From Paenibacillus sp. (GTDB lineage: Bacteria > Bacillota > Bacilli > Paenibacillales > YIM-B00363), in assembly GCF_031177825.1 (NCBI RefSeq), contig NZ_JAPSKE010000027.1, positions 1-64,000 on the forward strand: DNA of 64,000 bases, written 5' to 3'. Position 1 is the stretch's first letter. The number at the start of each line of letters is the position of its first letter. Below, one piece after another: positions 52,257-60,354 of this stretch. The notes beneath the pieces were generated by a model, which was not told where the DNA came from, searched no databases, and saw nothing but the letters and a program-made list of their open reading frames with translations. Position numbers and translations under genes: made by a program.

Positions 52257-53021
52257 TTGTGCTTGATCCTATTCGCGTATCGGATGCATCCGACGTATCG
52301 ATTGATCGTGGCGGCGAACCGCGACGAATTCTACGGCAGACCGACGGCGCCGGCGCAGTATTGGGCAGACGACCCTCGCATCCTAGCCGGAAGGGATTTG
52401 TTGAAGATGGGCACGTGGATGGGCGTGACGACGACCGGACGGTTCGCGGCGTTGACCAACGTGCGGAACCCGCAGGAGGTTCCGACCGGCAAGCGATCCC
52501 GAGGCGAGCTGGTGGCCGATTATCTGAAGAGCGATGTCACGCCTGAACAGTATATCAAGCAAGCGGCGCGTACCCGCGACGATTATCCGGGCTATAATTT
52601 GCTGGCTTGGGACCGCGATGAATTATATTATTATTCGAACGTCGGCGACGCGCCGCAGCGGCTCGAACCGGGCGTCTACGGGGTCAGCAATCATCTGCTG
52701 AATACGCCGTGGCCCAAAGTCGTACGAGGACGGGAAGGATTAGCCGAGCTCTTGAAAGGGAACGGTGACCCCATGACGGAGCGGCTATTCGACTTGCTGC
52801 GTCATGACGCGCCGGCGCCGGACGAGCATCTGCCGCGGACCGGCGTTCCGCTGGAATGGGAGCGCCTGCTGTCCCCGATGTTCGTCCGAAGCGAAGCGCA
52901 CGCATATGGGACAAGGACGTCGACCGTCGTCTTTATGAGCGAGGAAGAGATCCGGTTTCAGGAGAGGTCCCGTCCCGAAGAAGGAGACATGGTGCGGAGC
53001 TATTCCGTACGTTTACAATAA
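52257..53021 (+). CDS. NRDE (TANGO2-like) family protein
   Basis: 254 residues. The defining segment is LIVAANRDEFYGRPTAPAQYW, with Cys2 directly after the start (CLILFAYRMHP), then GRDLLKMGTWMGVTTTGRFAALTNVRNP and GVSNHLLNTPWPKV. NRDE proteins have an Ntn-hydrolase-like build in which Cys2 becomes the N-terminal residue after Met removal; eukaryotic TANGO2 relatives affect lipid or heme handling, and the bacterial role is unknown. The TTG at 52257 must be the start because it places Cys2 correctly. A six-codon frame (52230-52250) with a strong AAGGAG site lies just upstream. Stands alone between lacZ and an ABC exporter. Confidence 0.88.
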   Translation: MCLILFAYRMHPTYRLIVAANRDEFYGRPTAPAQYWADDPRILAGRDLLKMGTWMGVTTTGRFAALTNVRNPQEVPTGKRSRGELVADYLKSDVTPEQYIKQAARTRDDYPGYNLLAWDRDELYYYSNVGDAPQRLEPGVYGVSNHLLNTPWPKVVRGREGLAELLKGNGDPMTERLFDLLRHDAPAPDEHLPRTGVPLEWERLLSPMFVRSEAHAYGTRTSTVVFMSEEEIRFQERSRPEEGDMVRSYSVRLQ

Positions 53022-53160
53022 GAGCGCCGGCACGAAGACCGCCGCGCGCCGCAACGGCCGATACGCGGATCCGGGAGAGACGACGACGCTGCAGGGGCGC
53101 GAATTCGCGGTTGAACGGGTCTACAGCCAGACGCTCGGCGAGCTGACGAGCCGTCATTAG
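53022..53160 (+). pseudogene. ASCH-domain-like gene fragment
   Basis: In the frame one base after that of NRDE, 46 codons to a TAG at 53158 read SAGTKTAARRNGRYADPGET and REFAVERVYSQTLGELTS. This recalls ASCH/YqfB domains (G.KT.T.R, pGe...l.g..f.v..v..q.LGELT). The third codon positions are GC-rich as in true genes here. No start or ribosome site exists and the ends are missing, so it looks like a gene remnant. The assignment rests on pattern only. Confidence 0.35.
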
Positions 53161-53203
53161 AAAAAGGACAGCCGCCCTCAATTCGCAGGGCTGAGCTGTC
53201 CTT
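53161..53203 (-). terminator. Rho-independent terminator of the ABC exporter operon
   Basis: On the minus strand, AAGGACAGC...AGCCCT pairs with AGGGC...CTGTCCTT and ends in TTTTT. The stem includes the last codons of the ABC gene. Confidence 0.8.
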
Positions 53204-54914
53204 CTTCGTTCCTCTCTTCTTTCAACACGAGCGTCCGATACACCGAGTCATTGCGCAGCAGCTCCTCGTGCGTCCCCGCCTCCGCGACCTTGCCGTCTTG
53301 AATGACGAAGATGCGGTCCGCGTTCCGCACGGTGGAGAGCCGGTGCGCGATCACGATCGTCATCCGGACCCGGCGCAGCCGATCGAGGTTCGCTTGCACC
53401 TGGCGTTCCGTCTCTAAGTCGAGCGACGAAGTCGCTTCGTCCAAGATCAGAATCTCCGGGTCTCGCAGCACGGCGCGGGCGATCGCGAGGCGTTGTCGCT
53501 GCCCGCCGGACAACGTCACGCCGCGCTCCCCGATGACGGTGTCGTAGCCGTTCGGCAGCTCGCGGAAGAAGTCGTGGATCATCATGTCGCTGCACACCTC
53601 GACCATGCGTTCTTCCGAAATATCGTCGCGCCCGAGCAGCAGGTTGGACCGAATCGTATCCGGGAACAGATAAGGATCCTGGAAGACGACGGTGACGCGC
53701 CGCATCCAATCCTCCCGTAGAAGCTCGGGGATCGGAACGCCGTTCGCGGAGACGACGCCCTCGTCGGTGTCGAAGAAGCGCGCAAGCACGCTCGCGATCG
53801 TCGATTTCCCGCTGCCGCTGGACCCGACGAGCGCGATCTTCTGCCCGGCCGCGAGCTCCAGATCGATGCCGTCGAGCACAGGCCGATCCCCGTATCGAAA
53901 CGCGACCGCGTCGAACCGCACCCTATGAACCGGTTCCGCCAACGTCTCGTCGCCTTCCCGAATCGCGTCGCCGTTCAGCACCTTCCGGATGCGCTCGACG
54001 GAAGCGAGCTTCGACGACGTCTCCATCGCGAAATGATACAGCCCGTTAAGCGAGTCCATCATCCGGGTCGTGAACTGTACCGCGATGACGAACGTGCCGA
54101 TGGAGAGCTGCCGCTCCATGACGAGGACGCCGCCGAAGCCGAGGACGAAGAGAAGCGCCCCCCATTTCAAGGGATCGGAGGCCAGCAATTGCTTGTTGAT
54201 CAGCCTGCCCTCCGCCAATACACTGGCGAAGAGATCCCCGAATTTATTTCGATACGACCGCGCTTCCCACTCCGTTCGGTGGAAGGCGATCACTTCCCGC
54301 GTGGAGGAGACGCCTTCCTCCAGGTGAACAAGCAGCGCGGAACGGGTTCGATTCACTTCGGCGGACGCTTTCTTCCGCAAAGGGCCGAAGCGACGTCCGA
54401 GCGCGATGTACAAGACGGAAAATCCGACGATCACGAGGAGCATATATATATTCGTTCCCGCCAAAATCACCGCGATCGTCGCCGCCGTCGCGAGCTGCTG
54501 CGCCAGCCTCGGGATGTCGTTTCCCCCGAAATTCGCGCAAGTGTTCAAGTCGTGCGTAAGATGGTACACATAATCCGCGGTCCGTTTCTGCTGAAGCGTC
54601 CCGGTCGGGATGCGGAACATGCGCTGCATCAGCTGTTCGCCCATCGACACGCGCAGCTTCGCGACGGCCAGATGAATGACATGAGGACCGAAAGTAAAGA
54701 GCAAGGAATAGACAAGGTAGGCGATACAAATTTGGGTCAGGATCGGCCAAAACCGATCCGACAGGCCGCCGACGAACACATCGTCGATCATAGATTGCTG
54801 TAATGCGACGGACCATAGGTTGGTAAAGGCTTCGACCGCCATCAAGACGACGGCGAGCGCCAACATCCCTTTTACCTTACGGACATGGGTCCATAACCAC
54901 CGTACATTATCCAT
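53178..54914 (-). CDS. ABC exporter half-transporter (second gene of pair)
   Basis: 578 residues: an exporter-type membrane domain of six helices (~1-310; MLALAVVLMAVEAFTNLW, LLVIVGFSVLYIALGRRF) and an ATPase with Walker A GSSGSGKST, Q-loop VVFQDPYLFPD, signature LSGGQRQR, Walker B ILILDEATSS and H-loop IAHRLST. Its start overlaps the end of the upstream ABC gene by eight bases, and the two are equal in build. They should form a heterodimer of the BmrCD/LmrCD kind (drug, lipid or peptide export). Cargo cannot be predicted. A terminator overlaps its 3' end. Confidence 0.92.
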   Translation of the reverse strand: MDNVRWLWTHVRKVKGMLALAVVLMAVEAFTNLWSVALQQSMIDDVFVGGLSDRFWPILTQICIAYLVYSLLFTFGPHVIHLAVAKLRVSMGEQLMQRMFRIPTGTLQQKRTADYVYHLTHDLNTCANFGGNDIPRLAQQLATAATIAVILAGTNIYMLLVIVGFSVLYIALGRRFGPLRKKASAEVNRTRSALLVHLEEGVSSTREVIAFHRTEWEARSYRNKFGDLFASVLAEGRLINKQLLASDPLKWGALLFVLGFGGVLVMERQLSIGTFVIAVQFTTRMMDSLNGLYHFAMETSSKLASVERIRKVLNGDAIREGDETLAEPVHRVRFDAVAFRYGDRPVLDGIDLELAAGQKIALVGSSGSGKSTIASVLARFFDTDEGVVSANGVPIPELLREDWMRRVTVVFQDPYLFPDTIRSNLLLGRDDISEERMVEVCSDMMIHDFFRELPNGYDTVIGERGVTLSGGQRQRLAIARAVLRDPEILILDEATSSLDLETERQVQANLDRLRRVRMTIVIAHRLSTVRNADRIFVIQDGKVAEAGTHEELLRNDSVYRTLVLKEERNEEGQLSPAN

Positions 54915-56706
54915 GAGCCGCTATCTCCTTCGTCTCGGTCCCGGAGGCCAGCCGGTAGAAGGCACCCCGGCGCTGCATCAGTTCCTCGTATCCGCCGATT
55001 TCCGCGACCCGCCCGTCCTCGATGACGGCGATGCGGTCGAAATCCCTGACCGTCGAGAGACGGTGCGCGACGGCGATGACGGTGCGGCCGACCAGGAACG
55101 TCTCGAACACCTTCTGCACTTCCGCTTCGCTGACGTTATCCAGAGCGGACGTCGCTTCGTCCAGCAGCACGATCGCCGGATCGTGAACGATCATGCGGGC
55201 GATCGCGATGCGCTGCTTCTGGCCGCCGGACAGCTTTACGCCGCGCTCTCCGACGATCGTATCGTAGCCGTCCGGCAGCGCGGAGATGAACTCATGCGCG
55301 AACGCGGCCGCCGCCGCCGCTTCGACCTCCTCGTCGGTGGCGTCCGGCTTGCCGAAGCGGATGTTTTCCTTCACGGTAGACCCAAAGATATACGTATCCT
55401 GAAACACGTACCCGAGAGCGCCGCGAAGCGTCTCGAACGAGAGCTCCCGCAGCGGGACGTCGTCGAGGGTGATCCGCCCTTCGGTAGGATCGTAAAACCG
55501 ACCGACGAGCTTAAGCAGCGTAGACTTCCCGTTGCCGCTCGCGCCGACGATCGCCAGCCGCTCGCCGGCGCGCACGTCGAGCGTCAGACCTTGCAGTACG
55601 TTCCGCTGGCCCGGGTAGGCGAAGGAGACATTTTCGAAACGGATGCGCCCTTCGACCCGCACGAGCGGCGTCGGCCGCTCCGCTTCTTCCACCTGCGGCC
55701 GCAGCTTCGCGAACCGGTACAGCCGCTCCGCTTGATACATTAACACCTTCTGCTCGGTCACGTTCGTCACGACGGCGGTCAAGCGGTGCATCGCCGTAAA
55801 ATAATAGAGTAGGAACGAGACGAAGTTCCCGACCGTGATGCCGCCGGTTTGCAGCAGATGAAATCCATAGATGAAGATGGCGACACCGCCGATATTGTAG
55901 GTGATCCGCCGGTTCGTCCCCCGAAGGTACGCGTACCAATACGTTCGAATCATGCTGGCGTTGGACGTATTCAGCTTCTGCACGTATCTTCCCAGATCCC
56001 ATCGCTCCGCGGAGAACGCCCGAAGCTCCGCGATCGCCGATACGCTCTCGTACGCTTTCCGATTTTCCTCGACTCGGTGTTCGGCCATCCGCTTGCCGGA
56101 GAGCGAAGCGTTCCGTTCCAGCATCGGACCGAAAATATAGTACAACAGGAAGCAGGGCAGGACGATGAGCGATAAGCGCGGACTGGTCGCGACCATGATC
56201 GCCACGGAGAAGAGGGAGAAGATGAGCCCTTGGACGAACCAAGGGAATTGATTGCGATACAAGTTCTGCAGCGAGGCGACCTCGGTGTTGAGGAACGCCA
56301 GCGTCTGACCGACGGGATGCTGTTCGTAGTAAGCGAAGCCGAGCCGTCGCAGATGTTGAACCATGGCGTACTGCACGTCGCGCGAAGTCTTCTCCTGCAG
56401 CTGTCTGCGAATCAAATTTTGAGCCATGCCGACGACGATGACGATCGCGAGGACGGCGACCAATCCAAGGAGCAGTCGATAGAATAACGCGCGGTTCGAA
56501 TGCGGCAATACGTCGTCGATGAACAGCTGAACGAATTTCGGGACGAGCAGCTCCGCGGCGGAGATGACGGACATGGAGGCGAGCAGGAGGAGCAGCAACG
56601 AGAGGTACGGTCTCAAGTAGGAGAGACACCAGAGATACACGGTCCAGAGGGAGACGGTTCGTTCGTCGTTCCTCGGCGCATCGTTGGACTTAGGCGGTTG
56701 GTGCAT
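54907..56706 (-). CDS. ABC exporter half-transporter (first gene of pair)
   Basis: 599 residues with six membrane helices (VYLWCLSYLRPYLSLLLLLL, LLGLVAVLAIVIVVGMAQ) and an ATPase: Walker A GASGNGKST, Q-loop YVFQDTYIFG, signature LSGGQKQR, Walker B IVLLDEATSALD, H-loop VAHRLST. The ATG at 56706 behind GGAAGGGG is the start; a longer frame from 56805 would cross the promoter at 56735-56763. Membrane export, heterodimer with the downstream half-transporter, ATP-driven. Substrate unknown. Confidence 0.92.
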   Translation of the reverse strand: MHQPPKSNDAPRNDERTVSLWTVYLWCLSYLRPYLSLLLLLLASMSVISAAELLVPKFVQLFIDDVLPHSNRALFYRLLLGLVAVLAIVIVVGMAQNLIRRQLQEKTSRDVQYAMVQHLRRLGFAYYEQHPVGQTLAFLNTEVASLQNLYRNQFPWFVQGLIFSLFSVAIMVATSPRLSLIVLPCFLLYYIFGPMLERNASLSGKRMAEHRVEENRKAYESVSAIAELRAFSAERWDLGRYVQKLNTSNASMIRTYWYAYLRGTNRRITYNIGGVAIFIYGFHLLQTGGITVGNFVSFLLYYFTAMHRLTAVVTNVTEQKVLMYQAERLYRFAKLRPQVEEAERPTPLVRVEGRIRFENVSFAYPGQRNVLQGLTLDVRAGERLAIVGASGNGKSTLLKLVGRFYDPTEGRITLDDVPLRELSFETLRGALGYVFQDTYIFGSTVKENIRFGKPDATDEEVEAAAAAAFAHEFISALPDGYDTIVGERGVKLSGGQKQRIAIARMIVHDPAIVLLDEATSALDNVSEAEVQKVFETFLVGRTVIAVAHRLSTVRDFDRIAVIEDGRVAEIGGYEELMQRRGAFYRLASGTETKEIAAHG

Positions 56707-56734
56707 AGGACACCCCTTCCGAAAGATAGTGTCC

Positions 56735-56763
56735 ATTTTATGGAATCGGTGCCAGACTGTCAA
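56735..56763 (-). promoter_or_regulatory. Sigma-A promoter of the ABC exporter operon
   Basis: On the minus strand a consensus TTGACA (56758-56763), exactly 17 bases, then TAAAAT (56735-56740); the start codon is 29 bases further on. Confidence 0.75.
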
Positions 56764-56782
56764 TCGGAAAGTATTATAAGCA

Positions 56783-56816
56783 AAGCCTCCCTTCCATGGG
56801 TTCATGGGGGAGGCTT
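56783..56816 (-). terminator. Terminator-like hairpin after the beta-glucuronidase gene
   Basis: AAGCCTCCC pairs with GGGAGGCTT across a 16-base loop, followed on the minus strand by TGCTTATAAT; the U-tract is weak. Confidence 0.5.
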
Positions 56817-56824
56817 GATTTTCG

Positions 56825-58537
56825 TTACGGGATGCTCTTGTAAATCGCCTGTACCGTCCGGAATGCGGTCTTCGGCTTCCGGTATTCGTTAAGGAGTCCC
56901 TTGTTGTTAAAGCTTCTGGCGCGGTCCCGGAATTGCAGATGCTCCTTGCGGAGATTCACGCGGATGTCGGCGAAGTGCCAGATGAACGTGCCGCAGACGT
57001 TCTTGTCCGCCAGGAAGATGCGGAGCGCTTTCTCTACGACCTCGTTCTGGTAGTCCTCGCTGAAGATTCGCGGCTCGAATCCGGTTTCGCCGAAGACGCC
57101 GGCGGCGCCGAACTCGGACATGATTACGGGTTTGTCGGCGCAGCCGAACTGCTCCATTCGCGCGTGGAATCGTTCGAGCATGCCTTCGAAGCCGCTGACG
57201 TCCCCGCCGTACCAGCCGTAATATTTGTTAATGCCGACGATGTCGACGAGCGGAAGGACGATGTCCTCGTCGGGGTGCATCGTGGCGTAAACGATCGGGC
57301 GCGTCTGGTCTTCGCCGCGGACGGTCTCGATCAGCGGCACGCTGAAATCGTACGCGATTCGGGAACGGGTGTCGATCTCGTTATGGATGCCCCACATGAT
57401 GACGCAGGCGTGGTGGCGGTCTCGGCGAATCATCTCCCGCAGCATCGTCGAGGCGCGTTCGGCGACGACGGGGCTTTGCAGCGGCTCCAGCGGAAGATGC
57501 GCGCCCCAGATCGGAATTTCGCCCCAGAAGACGATGCCGTTCTCGTCCAGCAGGTCCAGCCAATAGGGGCTTTGCGGGTAGTGGCTGCCGCGCACGGCGT
57601 TACAGCCAAGCCTTTTTAATATATCCAGATCCTTGTGCATCAGCTTGGGAGGAACGGCGAAGCCCCACTCCGGATGCTCTTCGTGGCGGTTGATGCCCTT
57701 CAAATACACCGGCTTGCCGTTGATGCGGATTTGCTTGTTCCCGGTGTCGATCCGCCGGAAGCCGATCCGCTCCACGCGGTCGTCATACGGAAGGACGGCG
57801 CGGACGTAGTACAGCTCAGGGGCGCCGACGTTCCACAATCGGGCGTTCGGGACGGTGAAACGGGCTTCGACGGCGGCGACGCCGCCGGGAGCGACGACCG
57901 CGTCCCCGTTCCATACCGATTCTCCGTCCAGCTCCAAGCGGACCGGCACGGCGGTTTCCTTCGGCAGGAAGGAGCGAAGCGCGATCGCGCACGTCGCTTC
58001 CACGCGGCTGCTATCTTCCTCGATCTCGTACGCGATGCGCAGATCGTCGATCACTACGTCCGCGAGCGGCTGCCACTCGACGGAACGCGTAATCCCGCCG
58101 TAGTGGAACCAGTCGACGATCCGGTAAGGCAGCGTCAGCTCGTCGAGCGTACTGTCCGCGCGAACGACAAGCGCATGCGGCCCCGGGGATACGTCGGTTA
58201 CGAGGCATTCGATCGGGGTGAAGCCGCCGTAATGGGAAGCGATCTTCTCCCCATCCCAATAGATGTCCGCCGTTCCTTGTACGCCATGAAACGCGAGGCG
58301 ATATTGCGCCGCATCGCCGGCATGAACGGTCGTGCGATACCAAGCGACGCCTTCATACTCGTACAAGTCGGACTCATTGTTCCAACAGGACGGGACGTAG
58401 GCTTTACGGGCATTTTTCGGAAAGCGTCGCTCCCAGCGCTCCCTCCTGCCTACGTCGTCCGGATCGATCGCGAAATCCCAGGCGCCGTCCAGCAGCTGTG
58501 TTTTTCGAAGATAATGGGGTTGAAACGTTCGGATCAT
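56825..58537 (-). CDS. uidA: GH2 beta-glucuronidase
   Basis: 570 residues, close to E. coli UidA (603). Jelly-roll domain (LLDGAWDFAIDPDDVG, VPSCWNNESDLYEYEGVAWYR), Ig-like domain, TIM barrel. Acid/base Glu387 in MWGIHNEIDTRS, nucleophile Glu475 in VIMSEFGAAG. GINKYYGWYGGD parallels the NVYYGWY of known glucuronidases, and an Asn544-x-Lys546 motif (FNNKG), which binds the sugar carboxylate in beta-glucuronidases, is present just before EYRKPK. No signal peptide, so it acts on imported glucuronides. The start follows GGAGG. Divergent from an AraC gene with which it shares a 118-base control region. Removal of (methyl)glucuronic acid from arabinogalactan side chains is inference. Confidence 0.92.
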   Translation of the reverse strand: MIRTFQPHYLRKTQLLDGAWDFAIDPDDVGRRERWERRFPKNARKAYVPSCWNNESDLYEYEGVAWYRTTVHAGDAAQYRLAFHGVQGTADIYWDGEKIASHYGGFTPIECLVTDVSPGPHALVVRADSTLDELTLPYRIVDWFHYGGITRSVEWQPLADVVIDDLRIAYEIEEDSSRVEATCAIALRSFLPKETAVPVRLELDGESVWNGDAVVAPGGVAAVEARFTVPNARLWNVGAPELYYVRAVLPYDDRVERIGFRRIDTGNKQIRINGKPVYLKGINRHEEHPEWGFAVPPKLMHKDLDILKRLGCNAVRGSHYPQSPYWLDLLDENGIVFWGEIPIWGAHLPLEPLQSPVVAERASTMLREMIRRDRHHACVIMWGIHNEIDTRSRIAYDFSVPLIETVRGEDQTRPIVYATMHPDEDIVLPLVDIVGINKYYGWYGGDVSGFEGMLERFHARMEQFGCADKPVIMSEFGAAGVFGETGFEPRIFSEDYQNEVVEKALRIFLADKNVCGTFIWHFADIRVNLRKEHLQFRDRARSFNNKGLLNEYRKPKTAFRTVQAIYKSIP

Positions 58538-58567
58538 GATGCGACCTCCTCAATCGGTTCTCCCCGT

Positions 58568-58596
58568 ATTGTAAAAGATTCCTTCTGGTTTACAAT
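58568..58596. promoter_or_regulatory. Overlapping divergent promoters / inverted repeat
   Basis: The inverted repeat ATTGTAAA ... TTTACAAT (8-bp arms, 13-base gap) gives TTGTAA-16-TACAAT on both strands. Thus the -35 of the AraC promoter overlaps the -10 of the glucuronidase promoter, and the reverse. Confidence 0.55.
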
Positions 58597-58655
58597 GGAG
58601 GAAAGAGTCGAATTTCATGGAAAAAACGCTTCTTGTAAAGAGGAGAATCTTCAAT

Positions 58656-59483
58656 ATGTTCGCGGATACGATGGTGAAGCTGTTGTTCGTGACGGATAAG
58701 CTCCGGGAGAGCCCTTGGGAAGATACGAGGCGAACCGTCGATTGCCATACCTTATACTGGGTGATGTCCGGGTTCGGAACGCTCGCGGCGAAAGGGGAAC
58801 GATACCGGTTGGAGCCCGGGACGTTATTTTATCTTGCGCCGGGGCTGGAGCTGCGGCTGGCCGCAAGCCCGGGCGAAGGAGTCCGGATCGCGATGGCGCT
58901 GTTCGATGCGGCGACGCTGCGACACGCCGATCGGCAATGGCATGGACCGGAATCGATTCCCGACTTGGGACTGCCCTTCATGGAGCGTTATGCCGGCCCC
59001 GAACGGAAGGAGATCGACGCGGCGTTCCGGTCGATCGTTCGCGGCTGGGCGCCGGGGAGCGATCAGGGAGAGCTGTCGTGCAGAACGGAGCTGCTCCGGC
59101 TGATCGCCAAGCTTGCCGACCGGGGCAGGGCGCCGGCGAGGCACCCGATGGAGGAGATCGTCCGCCGCGTCCGGGATGACATCGTAGCGCAATACGGCGC
59201 GGAGCTGCGGATCGAAGAGTTGGCGTCCCGATATTCCGTATCTCCGTCGCACCTTCGGAAGTGGTTCGCGAACCGATACGGCGTTCCGCCGAAGGCTTAT
59301 TTGCTCCGGCTGCGGATGGAGCACGCGGCGCGGTTCCTTCTTCATACGAGGGCGCCGGTGAAGGAGATCGCCTCGGAGTGCGGCTTCCGGGACGAGCTTC
59401 ATTTCAGCAAAGCGTTTAAGAAGCATCATGGACTCTCGCCGGCATTTTATAGGTCGAAGCTCCGTTCTAGTATGTCGATGTGA
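58656..59483 (+). CDS. AraC-family transcriptional regulator
   Basis: 275 residues. N-terminal cupin-like sensor (TLYWVMSGFGTLAAKGERYR, GTLFYLAPGLELRLA). C-terminal AraC helix-turn-helix pair: LRIEELASRYSVSPSHLRKWF and VKEIASECGFRDELHFSKAFKK, ending HHGLSPAFYRSKL. The ATG at 58656 behind AGAGGAG is chosen over 58617. It faces away from the beta-glucuronidase gene and probably controls it, perhaps sensing glucuronic acid or an oligosaccharide. A GH2 gene fragment starts right after its stop. Confidence 0.9.
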   Translation: MFADTMVKLLFVTDKLRESPWEDTRRTVDCHTLYWVMSGFGTLAAKGERYRLEPGTLFYLAPGLELRLAASPGEGVRIAMALFDAATLRHADRQWHGPESIPDLGLPFMERYAGPERKEIDAAFRSIVRGWAPGSDQGELSCRTELLRLIAKLADRGRAPARHPMEEIVRRVRDDIVAQYGAELRIEELASRYSVSPSHLRKWFANRYGVPPKAYLLRLRMEHAARFLLHTRAPVKEIASECGFRDELHFSKAFKKHHGLSPAFYRSKLRSSMSM

Positions 59484-59702
59484 AGCGCGTATCGGAATAT
59501 TATCGAAGCGAACCTGGCCGCGTACACGACCCGTTCGTATGTGTCGGGGATGTTGATCTGGCAGTTCTGCGATTGCCGCGTTACGGAAGGGACGGGATGG
59601 CTGCTGACGCGGGCCGGCACCCAGAACAGCAAGGGCATCGTCGATCGGTACCGTCGTCCGAAGCTGGCATACGACGTCGTCAAGAGGTTTTTCCGGTCAT
59701 GA
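59484..59702 (+). pseudogene. 3' remnant of a second GH2 (beta-glucuronidase-like) gene
   Basis: From the AraC stop the same frame stays open for 72 codons to TGA at 59700. It reads YVSGMLIWQFCDCRVTEG, QNSKGIVDRYRRPKLAYD and VVKRFFRS. This parallels the end of the intact glucuronidase (GTFIWHFADIRV ... NNKGLLNEYRKPKTAF), including the Asn-x-Lys motif. The two differ clearly, so it is a paralogue, not a fresh duplicate. The catalytic part and start are missing: a decayed gene. Confidence 0.75.
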
Positions 59703-59842
59703 ACCATCGGTTCGTATGATCGGCTGCGGCCCTACAGATAATGACAGCGTTCTCAGCGAGCTTAATGTAATGTAAGGGTACGACGGACTTTCCTTTTCGA
59801 TCCGGGGGTCTGTTTTCCGCATAGAGAACGAATCGCCGACGA

Positions 59843-60201
59843 CCGAATTTCATTATAATGTATTGCGACGATCTGGGTTATGGGGATCTTGGATGCTATG
59901 GGTCGGAACATGCTCGACGCCGCATTTGGATGCGCTGGCATCGGACGGGATCCGCTTCACGGATTGGTACTCGAATTCTCCCGTGTGCTCGCCGTCCCGC
60001 GCTCGTTATTGTCCGGGAAATATCGTCTTACATGGGAAGCTAGACTTCTCCAGAACGGCGGCGGACCCGGTCCACCTGTCGAATCTTCGGATCGATCCCG
60101 GAGAGCGTTCGAATGTAGCGGATCGGGTGGGCGAATCGCTTGAAAGGGGCGTGAAACGATCCCGAGCTGCTTCGACAAGTTTCATAGCTTTGACCCATTG
60201 A
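59843..60201 (+). pseudogene. Decayed sulfatase gene with frameshifts and internal deletion
   Basis: Pieces of a type I sulfatase lie in order in different frames. At 59843 PNFIIMYCDDLGYGDLGCYG is the metal-binding N-terminus. After a shift near 59915, TPHLDALASDGIRFTDWYSN and SPVCSPSR follow, containing the Cys-x-Pro-Ser-Arg formylglycine motif (59986-60000). A further shift near 60003 gives SLLSGKY in another frame. At 60073 HLSNLRIDPGERSNVADR matches the sulfatase C-terminus, so roughly 350 internal residues have been lost. Intact relatives have ~450-500 residues. No functional product is possible. With the GH2 remnant it marks a former sulfated-glycan module. Confidence 0.85.
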
Positions 60202-60354
60202 TATCGAAAGTAGTTTGGGGCCGATACATCCGGAGGCGGAGTGTCGGACTTTTTCGCGGAATCGACACATGGAACTAATTTCCAGAACCCGATTGCAACC
60301 ATACGATGGCGGACTACGTCATAGAACACGAAACACGCACAGAAAGGAAGTATA

